Notes: generated by a model not told the origin, from the letters alone. A stretch of 11,771 nt of DNA from Synura sp. LO234KE (GCA_015143735.1 VKHC01000074.1:6534-18304), one strand, 5' to 3'; counted from the first letter of the stretch, positions 1 through 7,260 are shown. Program-made: numbers and translations.

Positions 1-77
1 TACTCTAGAAGTGCTGTCCCATCACCATACTCTAGAAGTGCTGTCCCATCACCATACTCTAGAAGTGCTGTCCCATC
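1..77. repeat. 27-bp tandem repeat, about 2.9 copies
   Basis: A 27-base unit beginning TACTCTAGAAG and ending CATCACCA is present at 1-27 and 28-54 and again for 23 bases from 55. The copies are identical. The array touches the window edge, so its full length is unknown. Each unit carries an XbaI-type TCTAGA. Because 27 is a multiple of 3, the minus strand can be read through as a repeated nonapeptide GDGTALLEY, open to the window edge, but no gene model supports translation. Best regarded as a small minisatellite. Confidence 0.9.
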
Positions 78-227
78 GCACTCTCCTGTCTCATGTCCGG
101 TTGGTCACAAGCGGGCGATCCGTTACACGATCAGTAATTAAGTATTTCGAACCATATTGAGACGTCACATAATACACGCATGGAATGCGGTCGGATGAGC
201 GCCCGGAGCCACAGCCACAGCCGCGCC
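78..227. other. No gene seen; intron or 3' flank of the minus-strand gene
   Basis: This stretch lies downstream (minus sense) of the last recognisable exon of the putative DNAAF11 gene. That exon ends in a good donor (CG|GTAAGG), so this may be the start of an intron whose next exon is outside the window. I found no acceptor here that would give an open continuation. Confidence 0.4.
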
Positions 228-897
228 TTACCGCTCGTCCGCCTCCTCCTCCTTGCGACGCAGCGCGTCGACGCTCTCCAGGTGCTCCCGCTCATAGTCC
301 CGTTCCTTGGGCGCGTTGGCCTTCTCTCTCTTTTCCTTCTCGCGCTTCTGCTCAGCCAATTCCCGGTAGATCTAACAAGGGACCATTGGAGTAAAACAGC
401 GTTCGTTGTTATGGACTATTGAATGGCAGTTGATTTACACTGGCCGAGGGCCTTCAGATAGAAAGAAAGGGAAGCTGGGCAGAGCTCGAATAGAAAAAGA
501 CGCGAGCGATTCAGTGGCTGATCGCACTCAAGTAGGAAGGGGAAACAGATAAGAATGGAACAGGATTTACAAATAGCATAGCAACACAAACAATAATTTA
601 AGAGCCCCCACGTAAGGTCTATGTCTCCTTCCTCTGTCGGTACTATGCCGAAGAGCTCATGAGAACAGCAGCAACAACGGTTCAGACGATCACCTTTACT
701 CTCTCCTCCGGAGTGTTCTCCGTCAACCGATCTCGATCTTCCTCCTCGGGATTCTCGGTGGTACCAGCCTCACTAGGGAGTGATACCGCAGACATCGCGC
801 CGTTCGAGTATATCTCTTCCATCACCTCACTCTCGTGCGTCGTCTTACACTCCGGATCTGCCAATATGCCGCTAGGAAGCTCATCTTCTGTGTCCAT
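228..897 (-). CDS. Probable 3' exons of DNAAF11 (acidic linker and charged helix); could be a separate small gene
   Basis: Two open segments on the minus strand. The first (exon 887-694 after an acceptor ACACAG, with a CTAAC branch-point-like motif upstream) is acidic and ends in TPEERVK before a GTGATC donor. The second (371-232, after acceptor TTGTTAG) reads IYRELAEQKREKEKR and on through a strongly charged helix. Joined in phase 0 they give TPEERVK-IYRELAEQKR. This resembles the part of LRRC6 where a TPE(S/E)R motif is followed by a Lys/Glu-rich helix, so I infer they continue the gene upstream. The second exon either ends at TAA (228-230) or splices at CG|GTAAGG; the C-terminal CS/p23-like domain expected of the family is not in the window. 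The inferred introns (209 and 322 nt) are longer than others here, and codons are GC-richer than in exons 1-4. The alternative is an independent two-exon gene of about 115 residues starting at ATG 897. Confidence 0.45.
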
Positions 898-1096
898 GGC
901 AACCAGTGTGGTGGGCGTTAGTCATGTCATAGCACTAGGTTCATTGTAAGTCTTCCATAGGTGAAAACATTATAAGCATATGTGTATTTCACTCTCTAGC
1001 AGCCTACGCATAATGCTATCCACGTGACTATTGGACGCGAGGCAATCGACAAGGATATAACGAGTGGTATACGCGAGGATAAATCCATTGGATGAC

Positions 1097-1854
1097 CTGA
1101 AGAAGTGACAACCTTGCGGCCCTCCGCAGCTTTTATCTTCTTCTCTAGCGCGCATTTCTTCGCCATTTCTCTGAGTTCTATCTATTTAGTCAAATGAAAA
1201 TATTAATGACGAGATTTACATTATTTGTAATCATACGGTGAGCTGTGGCAACTTTTGATTGGCAATAATCCTCATAGATTTTGATATATCTGTTCCATCC
1301 AAAGTTTCTAGTTGAGGCAATGAGGCTATCATGAATGAATTGAATCCATCCCAATTGGATTGACAAGGGTTTCCCATCATGTAAAGATCCTTTAATCGTC
1401 TGTTTAACTTCAGGTTGCTTACACTTTTTTCCAAAGTATCTAAATCAATGAAGTTCACTGTCAAATCCAATTTCTTCAAGAATTCACAGTTCCTAGTTTT
1501 TAAGCTTAGTCAAAGCCTCAGTGTTTTCACAATTACTTACTGCAACCCCTCTATTAATGTAATATTATTCAATGCCAAGTTAAGGTACTCTAAATCTTTT
1601 AAATGAACCAAATTTTCAATCTTTGGAATGATGTTATTCTGAAGATACAGAATTTTAAGGCGTCGACAGGTCGCCCCGAGAACTTCATTGATCCCTTCGA
1701 GCTCCTCCTAAATATCGGATTTGGGGCATTTAAAAAGTATCAATTTCAAGATGTATTTGTAAACCTGGTGAAGTGAAACTTCTTCTAGACTTGAAATTAT
1801 ACCCTCGTTATGTTCTGCTCTTTTCCTTAGTAGAGCTCGTGTGATCACAGGCAT
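1097..1854 (-). CDS. DNAAF11: DNAAF11 (LRRC6/tilB) dynein axonemal assembly factor, N-terminal LRR part
   Basis: A cytoplasmic leucine-rich-repeat protein needed to pre-assemble the dynein arms of motile cilia. Exons (minus): 1854-1765, 1707-1541, 1492-1237 and 1181-1097; introns 57, 48, 55 nt, all GT-AG and phase consistent. The start [15 protein letters not shown] and SLEEVSLHQ match the family N-terminus. Then come LRR strands: [18 protein letters not shown], the near-diagnostic KLDLTVNFI, then LYMMGNPC and [11 protein letters not shown], the LRR cap. Exon 4 (IELREMAKK) starts the charged linker. Intron 1 is a multiple of three but ends in an in-frame TAG, so it must be spliced out. About 199 residues are covered, roughly the first 40% of the usual ~460. 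The end of exon 4 at 1097 is a guess: donor CAG|GTCATC gives the right phase for the exon at 887. Assignment to the family is firm; the 3' structure is not. Confidence 0.88.
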
Positions 1855-1916
1855 TTTATAAAGGAAAAACTATTGATAGATGGAATTTTAATTGTAAAAT
1901 TTTAAAATTGTACTTA
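1855..1916. promoter_or_regulatory. 62-bp head-to-head intergenic region (DNAAF11 / GHR copy A)
   Basis: Only 62 bases lie between the two divergent ATG codons (1854 minus, 1917 plus). The region is very AT-rich and contains TATAAAGG at 1857-1864, 53 bases before the GHR ATG, a plausible TATA element for the plus strand; on the minus strand it abuts the DNAAF11 start codon. Both promoters must therefore overlap each other or the neighbouring gene's 5' end. That this is a working bidirectional promoter is inferred. Confidence 0.5.
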
Positions 1917-2933
1917 ATGTCATTTTTCAGAAAATTTTCATATCACAAGTCAATCCGCATGTCCGCAGCCGCTATAGCTAAACTTAATTCCCCGAGTGGT
2001 GAATTTATTAGACCCGCATCTGCGGTGAGGGATATAGTTGGAGCTCCAGACGGAAAATATCCAGCTGTCCCAGGCAGATATCATTTATACGTTGCTTACA
2101 ATTGCCCATGGTGCCATCGCTGTATACTGACAAGGTCATTATTGGGACTACAAGATGTTATATCCATGGACGTTTGTTTTCCTCTCCGCACTGAAGCGGA
2201 CCATCCTTCCGGTGAGAGTAGGTGGCAATTCTGTCCGGAAGGCCGAATGGGGCTAAACAAGCGCCATTATAAATTCGACTCATGTACTTCGGACAGTGTT
2301 AATGGAATGCCCACTGTTTATGATATCTATAAGATGTGTAATCATGACTTGAATAGCGTACCGTTGTTGTTCGATAAGGAAACAAATACCTGCGTGAACA
2401 ATGACTCTGCTGAAATCATACGTATGATGGCTACAGCCTTTAAAAGATTCTCGAGTCCGAATGTAGACCTCTATCCAGCTTCACTTGGTGCAGATATTGA
2501 TCAATACAACGAGTGGATTCATGCGGAAATTAATAATGGTGCTTACAAAGCTGGATTTTCGAGCGCACAAGAATTCTATGAATTGGCATACCACAAATAT
2601 TTCGACGCGTTTGATAAATTAGACCGTATATTTCGTGATCGCAAGTTCCTCTGTGGAGATGCAATAAGTGAAGCCGATGTGCGACTATTCCCTACAATTT
2701 TCAGACACGACCCAATATACTATTTGCGTTTCAAGTTAAATAAAGCGTATGTGCGCGAATACCCTAACCTGTGGAGATGGCTCTGCGACATGTACAAGAT
2801 CCCTGCGGTATCTTCTGAGTCACCTCTGGAACCCATGAAGGTGGGTTACTTTGGGCGCACCCCGAATAATATAATACCTGTTGGTCCCCCTGGCTACCCG
2901 GAAGTGCTGTTGGAGAATCACTCTAATTTATAA
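1917..2933 (+). CDS. Glutathionyl-hydroquinone reductase (Xi-class GST), copy A with N-terminal extension
   Basis: The family reduces glutathionyl-(hydro)quinones with glutathione, releasing the hydroquinone and GSSG through a catalytic cysteine; homologues are bacterial YqjG and yeast Ecm4/Gto2. The protein has 338 residues from ATG 1917. The thioredoxin-fold part carries the active site NCPWCHRC (catalytic Cys63 of this copy), then SVPLLFDKET and VNNDSAEIIRMM at the glutathione-binding region. The all-helical part carries INNGAYKAGF, EADVRLFPT and YPNLWRW, and the protein ends with the family's IIPVGPPGYP. The usual motif is CPWA or similar, so CPWC is a variant. There is no intron, unlike all neighbours. 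The 14 residues before the second Met (1959), MSFFRKFSYHKSIR, are basic without acids and precede SAAAIAKL; together they look like a mitochondrial presequence. Initiation at 1959 instead would give exactly the copy B protein. Confidence 0.93.
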   Translation: MSFFRKFSYHKSIRMSAAAIAKLNSPSGEFIRPASAVRDIVGAPDGKYPAVPGRYHLYVAYNCPWCHRCILTRSLLGLQDVISMDVCFPLRTEADHPSGESRWQFCPEGRMGLNKRHYKFDSCTSDSVNGMPTVYDIYKMCNHDLNSVPLLFDKETNTCVNNDSAEIIRMMATAFKRFSSPNVDLYPASLGADIDQYNEWIHAEINNGAYKAGFSSAQEFYELAYHKYFDAFDKLDRIFRDRKFLCGDAISEADVRLFPTIFRHDPIYYLRFKLNKAYVREYPNLWRWLCDMYKIPAVSSESPLEPMKVGYFGRTPNNIIPVGPPGYPEVLLENHSNL

Positions 2934-2976
2934 AAGCATCAAGAAGAATTGAGTAAAAGGTTTTATGGATTGATTA

Positions 2977-2982
2977 AATAAA
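2977..2982 (+). terminator. AATAAA poly(A) signal, GHR copy A
   Basis: AATAAA lies 43 bases after the GHR stop codon and is conserved at the same offset in copy B. About 25 bases further is a perfect inverted repeat AAGTAC-TTA-GTACTT (3005-3019), also conserved in both copies. The role in polyadenylation is inferred from sequence and position. Confidence 0.55.
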
Positions 2983-3815
2983 GTTCAGCATATCGAACTC
3001 CTCGAAGTACTTAGTACTTTCCCATCCTCTTCACCACTTAACTCAAGATGTAGTCCATCTACACAGCCTGCCTTGCTTCTTACTTTTACCATAGAGGCAG
3101 CTGAGTGAAAAAAATTAGTTGAAAAGCCATTAGAGTAAACCCGGTCAATCTCCAAGTGGTGGTGGAGTAATTTACTAGTGGGAAGAGTGGTTAGATCCCT
3201 CCTCCCAAGTTCTGTGCCTCCAAATCGGCACTTTCTACAACCAGGCTGCAGCAAGCCATTTAGAAATAACTCTTTCCCACTGATTCCTTCTCGCGAGAAC
3301 TCAAGGGACCGAAATTGCCGACAACTTCCTTCCTCAACACCACTACACACATTGTTTGATTCCAGGTGCTGCACCTTCACGATGCACGCACCCCTTTCTT
3401 TCCTCCTCCTCACCAGGCAGTGATGCAGCATTCTTAATTGTGGTTGCTGGTAGCATCGCAGCGCTAGCAACTGACAATTTGTTTGCTTGTCGTCGTAGTA
3501 GCATATGACTACTATGGTTGTCTTGTCTTAGTAGTATGACGAGTTGGTTTAGTTATGACGTATTGCGTAATAAGCAAAGAACTTAGTCTTACTAGGAGCT
3601 AGTTGCAGTAGTACGACAATGCAGCTGGTGGATGAACCGTTTCTCCCCACCACAAGTTACTTCCAGCGCTGCACCCGTATTATTCCATTTGGCCGGCTAC
3701 ACTGGCGAAATGTGATTGTTCGCTACCACACCCATTTATTCTGATTGTTCTTAAATAAAATTTGTCTACGATGAGGAAAATCCTCTTTCTGATTGCTTGG
3801 CGCAACCCATTCCTC
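2983..3815. other. Non-coding 3' flank of GHR copy A, shared with unit B
   Basis: No convincing gene. Open frames here (for example 2985-3470 minus) have no recognisable domain and are broken by indels in the homologous stretch of unit B, as expected for non-coding sequence. Bases 2983-3115 are almost identical to unit B; 3116-3815 are diverged with many small indels. A run rich in GTAGTA and TAGTATGAC words lies around 3490-3615. Confidence 0.6.
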
Positions 3816-4289
3816 ATGCTGCTTAAGAGGGCATGCTCTCAATGGGATTCTCTACCAAGGCGCTCCGGCGATTGGGTCGCTACAAGTGTGACCTGAAGAT
3901 TGTTCTTCCTGCTCGGGAAGAGTACACGTTGAGGAAGTGGGAAATACTCTGCACATTGACGTGTTTCGCTGAGAATGCGAATGAGACTCTTCTGCGGGTG
4001 TTAAGATCCCTAGAGTGACCTCCTTGATGCTTGGATCCCCTATGATCATTGGTGTGGTGACTGTGGCTGAGATGAGAAGGCTGTCTTCCCGTGCGGGGAC
4101 GCAACTGGAGGATTGTCTAAGTACAGTTAAATTTATAATCCTGTCCCATCGAGAATTGACCAAAGTGCCCAATAGGACTAGACTAAAGCTCTCGATGAGA
4201 TTGCGATCCTCTAGAGAGAAGTATCCTAGCCAGATTCGAGTCTATCGATTTCTGTCTACTGCAGGTTTCAGCAAAATTCATAGCGACTT
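3816..4289. other. Spacer between the duplication units, unidentified
   Basis: This roughly 475-bp stretch has no counterpart beside unit B. Open frames exist on both strands (plus 3833-4018 and 4015-4404; minus 3852-4172), but they overlap one another, and none shows a family I recognise or has matching splice structure. It may be a remnant of an inserted element or of the original sequence beyond the duplication. Confidence 0.4.
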
Positions 4290-4471
4290 GTTCTGCATAT
4301 ACAAGTTATACGGAATGTTGAGTCTTCAACAGGTCGTCTTTGTGCACCTCCTAAACATTGGATTCAATCATTTTCAAAATGCAATTGATGACCTGGTTAA
4401 TTGAAACTTCTACTAGGCTTGAAAATTATATCCTTAATATGTTCTTCCTTGAGCTCACGTAACCGCGGCAT
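4290..4471 (-). pseudogene. Relic of DNAAF11 exon 1, intron 1 and part of exon 2
   Basis: On the minus strand this mirrors 1854 down to about 1640. The ATG (4471-4469) is followed by a shortened, altered exon 1. Relative to the intact gene it has lost about a dozen bases near the 5' end and gained one base in the region equal to GIISSLEE, so the frame shifts and meets a stop. Putting the extra base aside, words equivalent to ISSLxEVSxxQ can still be recognised before the former donor (ACCAG). The former intron and exon 2 match only in patches, and the LRR exons are absent. This is a dead by-product of the duplication. Confidence 0.75.
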
Positions 4472-4619
4472 TAAATTTTGCCCGAAATGGTCCGTCACGA
4501 CAAAAACAAATCAAAAATTCACATCGTAATTTTGTGACTGGGACCCATCGTCATATGATTTTCGACTCATCGTCATATTCTTTGACAACATTTTCCTACC
4601 AATATATTTTTATATTTGC
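4472..4619 (+). promoter_or_regulatory. Upstream region of GHR copy B
   Basis: The 148 bases before the ATG are clearly unlike the matching stretch of unit A: the 14-codon extension and the TATAAAGG element are gone. CATCGTCATAT occurs twice as a direct repeat (4546-4556 and 4568-4578, 22 bases apart), with a CCAAT box at 4599-4603 and an AT run TATATTTTTATAT just before the start codon. Whether these drive transcription is not shown. Confidence 0.4.
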
Positions 4620-5594
4620 ATGTCCGCAGCCGCTATTGCTAAACTTAATTCCCCGAGTGGTGAATTTATTAGACCCGCATCTGCGGTGAGGGATATAGTT
4701 GGAGCTCCAGACGGAAAATATCCAGCTGTCCCAGGCAGATATCATTTATACGTTGCTTACAATTGCCCATGGTGCCATCGCTGTATACTGACAAGGTCAT
4801 TATTGGGACTACAAGATGTTATATCCATGGACGTTTGTTTTCCTCTCCGCACTGAAGCGGACCATCCTTCCGGTGAGAGTAGGTGGCAATTCTGTCCGGA
4901 AGGCCGAATGGGGCTAAACAAGCGCCATTATAAATTCGACTCATGTACTTCGGACAGTGTTAATGGAATGCCCACTGTTTATGATATCTATAAGATGTGT
5001 AATCATGACTTGAATAGCGTACCGTTGTTGTTCGATAAGGAAACAAATACCTGCGTGAACAATGACTCTGCTGAAATCATACGTATGATGGCTACAGCCT
5101 TTAAAAGATTCTCGAGTCCGAATGTAGACCTCTATCCAGCTTCACTTGGTGCAGATATTGATCAATACAACGAGTGGATTCATGCGGAAATTAATAATGG
5201 TGCTTACAAAGCTGGATTTTCGAGCGCACAAGAATTCTATGAATTGGCATACCACAAATATTTCGACGCGTTTGATAAATTAGACCGTATATTTCGTGAT
5301 CGCAAGTTCCTCTGTGGAGATGCAATAAGTGAAGCCGATGTGCGACTATTCCCTACAATTTTCAGACACGACCCAATATACTATTTGCGTTTCAAGTTAA
5401 ATAAAGCGTATGTGCGCGAATACCCTAACCTGTGGAGATGGCTCTGCGACATGTACAAGATCCCTGCGGTATCTTCTGAGTCACCTCTGGAACCCATGAA
5501 GGTGGGTTACTTTGGGCGCACCCCGAATAATATAATACCTGTTGGTCCCCCTGGCTACCCGGAAGTGCTGTTGGAGAATCACTCTAATTTATAA
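4620..5594 (+). CDS. Glutathionyl-hydroquinone reductase (Xi-class GST), copy B
   Basis: A 324-residue protein identical to residues 15-338 of copy A, with the same expected activity: glutathione-dependent reduction of glutathionyl-hydroquinones. The active site CPWC is at residues 49-52, and the GST C-terminal helical domain follows. The length fits the family (about 310-330). The only nucleotide difference I find in the coding region is the third base of codon 6 (ATT here at 4635-4637, ATA in copy A at 1974-1976). No in-frame ATG precedes 4620 without a stop, and identity with copy A begins two bases before this ATG, so the start is clear. It lacks the basic N-terminal extension and is therefore predicted to be cytosolic. 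The gene is intronless and faces the ferredoxin gene tail to tail. Confidence 0.93.
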   Translation: MSAAAIAKLNSPSGEFIRPASAVRDIVGAPDGKYPAVPGRYHLYVAYNCPWCHRCILTRSLLGLQDVISMDVCFPLRTEADHPSGESRWQFCPEGRMGLNKRHYKFDSCTSDSVNGMPTVYDIYKMCNHDLNSVPLLFDKETNTCVNNDSAEIIRMMATAFKRFSSPNVDLYPASLGADIDQYNEWIHAEINNGAYKAGFSSAQEFYELAYHKYFDAFDKLDRIFRDRKFLCGDAISEADVRLFPTIFRHDPIYYLRFKLNKAYVREYPNLWRWLCDMYKIPAVSSESPLEPMKVGYFGRTPNNIIPVGPPGYPEVLLENHSNL

Positions 5595-5637
5595 AAGCAT
5601 CAAGAAGAATTGAGTAAAAGGTTTTATGGATTGATTA

Positions 5638-5643
5638 AATAAA
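5638..5643 (+). terminator. AATAAA poly(A) signal, GHR copy B
   Basis: Same position relative to the stop codon as in copy A (offset 2661 bases), followed by the same AAGTAC-TTA-GTACTT inverted repeat. Confidence 0.55.
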
Positions 5644-6578
5644 GTTCAGCATATCGAACTCCTCGAAGTACTTAGTACTTTCCCATCCACTTCACCACTT
5701 AACTCAAGATGTAGTCCATGTACACAGCCTGCCTTGCTTCTTACTTTTACCATAGAGGCAGCTGAGTGAAAAATTATTGTCGTCAATCTCGAAGTGGTGG
5801 AGTAATTTACTAGTGGGAAAAGTGGTTAGAACCCTCCTCCCACCAAGTTGTGCCGTAGGGAACATTCTCCTCACTTAGGCTTGCCCCCTAATCGGCACTT
5901 TGTTCTATAACCAGGCCGCAGCAAGCCAGTAAGAAATAACTGTTTTCCACTGACTCTTTCTCGCAAGAACTCAAATGTCCGAAATCGCCGACTACTTCCT
6001 TCCCCCTCACACCACTACTTCACACATTGTTTGATTCCAGGTGCTGCATCTTTACGACACACGCACCCCTTTCTTTCCTCTTCCTCACAAGGCAGTGATG
6101 CATCGGTAGCGCCGCAGCGCTAGTAAGTAACAATGATTTGTTTGCTTCTCGTCGTAGTTGTATGATGTTGGTAATCTTGTATTAGCAGTATGATGTTATT
6201 GTGTTTGTGATGTCGAAAGCAAAAAAGTTTGAGTTATAAGGAGCTAGTTGCAGTAGTAAGTATGTGCAGCTGGTGGATGAACCGGTTCTCCCCATCACCA
6301 CTTTCTTCCATTTGGCCGGCTACACTGGCGAAATGTGATTGTTCGCTACCACACCCATTTATTCTGATTGTTCTAAAATAAAATTTGTCTACGATGAGGA
6401 AAATCCTCTTCCAGATTGCTAGGCGCAACCCATTCCTCGGATGGTGAACTAGAAAAATGGAAATAGGTGATGGTGGAGAGCAGGCTTGCATCTCAGGGCG
6501 AATAGATAAATTTTTGCTAGGATTACCAAAGAAACGATAATAGGGCGCGATAACAGATGATATTGAATATACTAACAC
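5644..6578. other. Non-coding stretch between GHR copy B and the ferredoxin gene
   Basis: Bases 5644-6438 are the unit B version of the GHR 3' flank. 6439-6578 is unique and directly follows the ferredoxin stop codon (minus sense), so it presumably holds that gene's 3' UTR. The minus frame 6234-6578 has no family resemblance and I do not regard it as a gene. Confidence 0.6.
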
Positions 6579-7181
6579 CTAATCTATTGTTTTTGTTCCA
6601 GTATTTCGACCAGAAAATTGCGCTCGAAGCAGCTCATCTTCGTCTATGGACGATATGATGACATCAGAAACCGGATATGACATACAAGTTAACGCATATC
6701 CCTGGAGTATGAGAGCTCTATATTATGCACTGCCGTAATATGATGGAACGGCAAAATTGTTTACCTGCGCTTGTACCGAATCATCCAAGGATCCTGTGGA
6801 TTGATCAACGGACCCGCTAATTACTTTCGAGGGGCAAGTAAGACATACTCCTAATTTACAATCATGCGGAAGATCTATTCCTGCGTCCAAGGCAGCGTCC
6901 AAAACGGTAGTTTCTTCATCAACGTCAAGTACCACTTCTTCACCAGCATGCTGTGGACAATTTTTATGATTGACAAGCTAAAATTATGAATTACCTAGGA
7001 AAGGAGCTTTGATAACCTGAATTGTCACTTTATGATATCGTTTCGCCCTAAGAGTGAAAAAATTTCTCCTCTGATTAGTCCTCAAAGATCTGTATAAAAT
7101 TGGTTGGTTAAGTTTGAATTCTTGAAAAGCACTGCTTAAGAGCATAAGTTGAAACAAAATTATGAGGAGAAAAAATTCCAT
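6579..7181 (-). CDS. FdC1-like plant-type [2Fe-2S] ferredoxin, plastid-targeted precursor
   Basis: A plastid electron carrier of the ferredoxin C1 type, which differs from photosynthetic ferredoxin in redox properties and probably serves specific reductases. Exons (minus): 7181-7017, 6950-6765, 6701-6579; introns 66 and 63 nt, GT-AG, all phase 0; 157 residues, stop TAG. Residues 1-18 are a hydrophobic signal peptide ending SSA, followed by Phe19: the cleavage-site F of the 'ASAFAP' signal of complex red plastids. A basic, Asn/Arg-rich transit-like part follows to about residue 48, then the beta-grasp domain from KVTIQ. The four iron ligands are Cys86, Cys91, Cys94 (DCKLGVCLTC) and Cys123 (GYALTC). 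The 28-residue gap before the last Cys and the wording LPHDCKLGVC and SGSVDQS match plant FdC1 rather than leaf-type Fd. The acidic tail DEDELL is also FdC1-like. Its start codon is 79 bases from the divergent LYR gene. Confidence 0.92.
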
Positions 7182-7260
7182 TCAATCGAAAACACCCACT
7201 TAGGTAGGAATTGTTCTTGCCTTTTGTTTGACGGTTGACCACGTTGTTGCGTTATTCTTT
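7182..7260. promoter_or_regulatory. 79-bp head-to-head intergenic region (ferredoxin / LYR protein)
   Basis: 79 bases separate the two divergent ATGs, so the promoters must be shared or overlapping. It contains a close pair of TTGAC words (TTTGACGGTTGACC, about 7227-7240) and no TATA box. The function is inferred from position only. Confidence 0.5.

Larger units (their letters stand above)
1640..3815. repeat. Tandem duplication unit A (carries GHR copy A)
   Basis: This segment is homologous to unit B (about 4290-6438) in the same orientation. The right end is sharp: both units share CCCATTCCTC and then differ (A to 3815, B to 6438). The left end is fuzzy, because similarity fades within DNAAF11 exon 2. 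Similarity is uneven: diverged with indels on the left, nearly identical at a constant offset of 2661 bases from about 1957 to 3115, then roughly 85% by eye with indels to 3815. Confidence 0.85.
4290..6438. repeat. Tandem duplication unit B (carries GHR copy B)
   Basis: Direct repeat of unit A (about 1640-3815). It contains a broken DNAAF11 5' end (4290-4471), a new promoter region (4472-4619), the GHR gene, and a 3' flank matching unit A up to CCCATTCCTC at 6438. The left edge is approximate. Confidence 0.85.

Noticed and set aside
180-422. Two Arg/Leu/Pro-rich plus-strand frames
   Set aside because: Complement of the Lys/Glu-rich exon at 232-371.
659-949. Ser-rich plus-strand frame
   Set aside because: Shadow of the acidic minus-strand exon at 694-887; its Ser richness is the complement of GAG/GAA-type codons.
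970-1155. 61-codon minus frame starting inside DNAAF11 exon 4
   Set aside because: Different frame from the LRR protein, no similarity, and most of it falls in the inferred intron 4.
2985-3470. 161-codon open frame, minus strand, downstream of GHR copy A
   Set aside because: The equivalent stretch of unit B has indels not in multiples of three, there is no domain, and it overlaps the GHR 3' UTR.
4225-4245. GATTCGAGTC, resembling a tRNA B box
   Set aside because: No A box or foldable cloverleaf at the right distance upstream.
3852-4404. Overlapping frames on both strands in the spacer (106, 74, 61 and 129 codons)
   Set aside because: They contradict each other, match no family, and the plus frame 4015-4404 runs into the DNAAF11 relic.
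1917-5594. GHR tandem copies as a pure assembly artefact
   Set aside because: Flanking parts of the two units differ by many substitutions and indels and have different promoters, which an artificial duplication would not produce, although long reads would settle it.
6234-6578. 114-codon minus frame downstream of the ferredoxin stop
   Set aside because: Lies in the duplicated non-coding flank, has no domain and is not continued in unit A.
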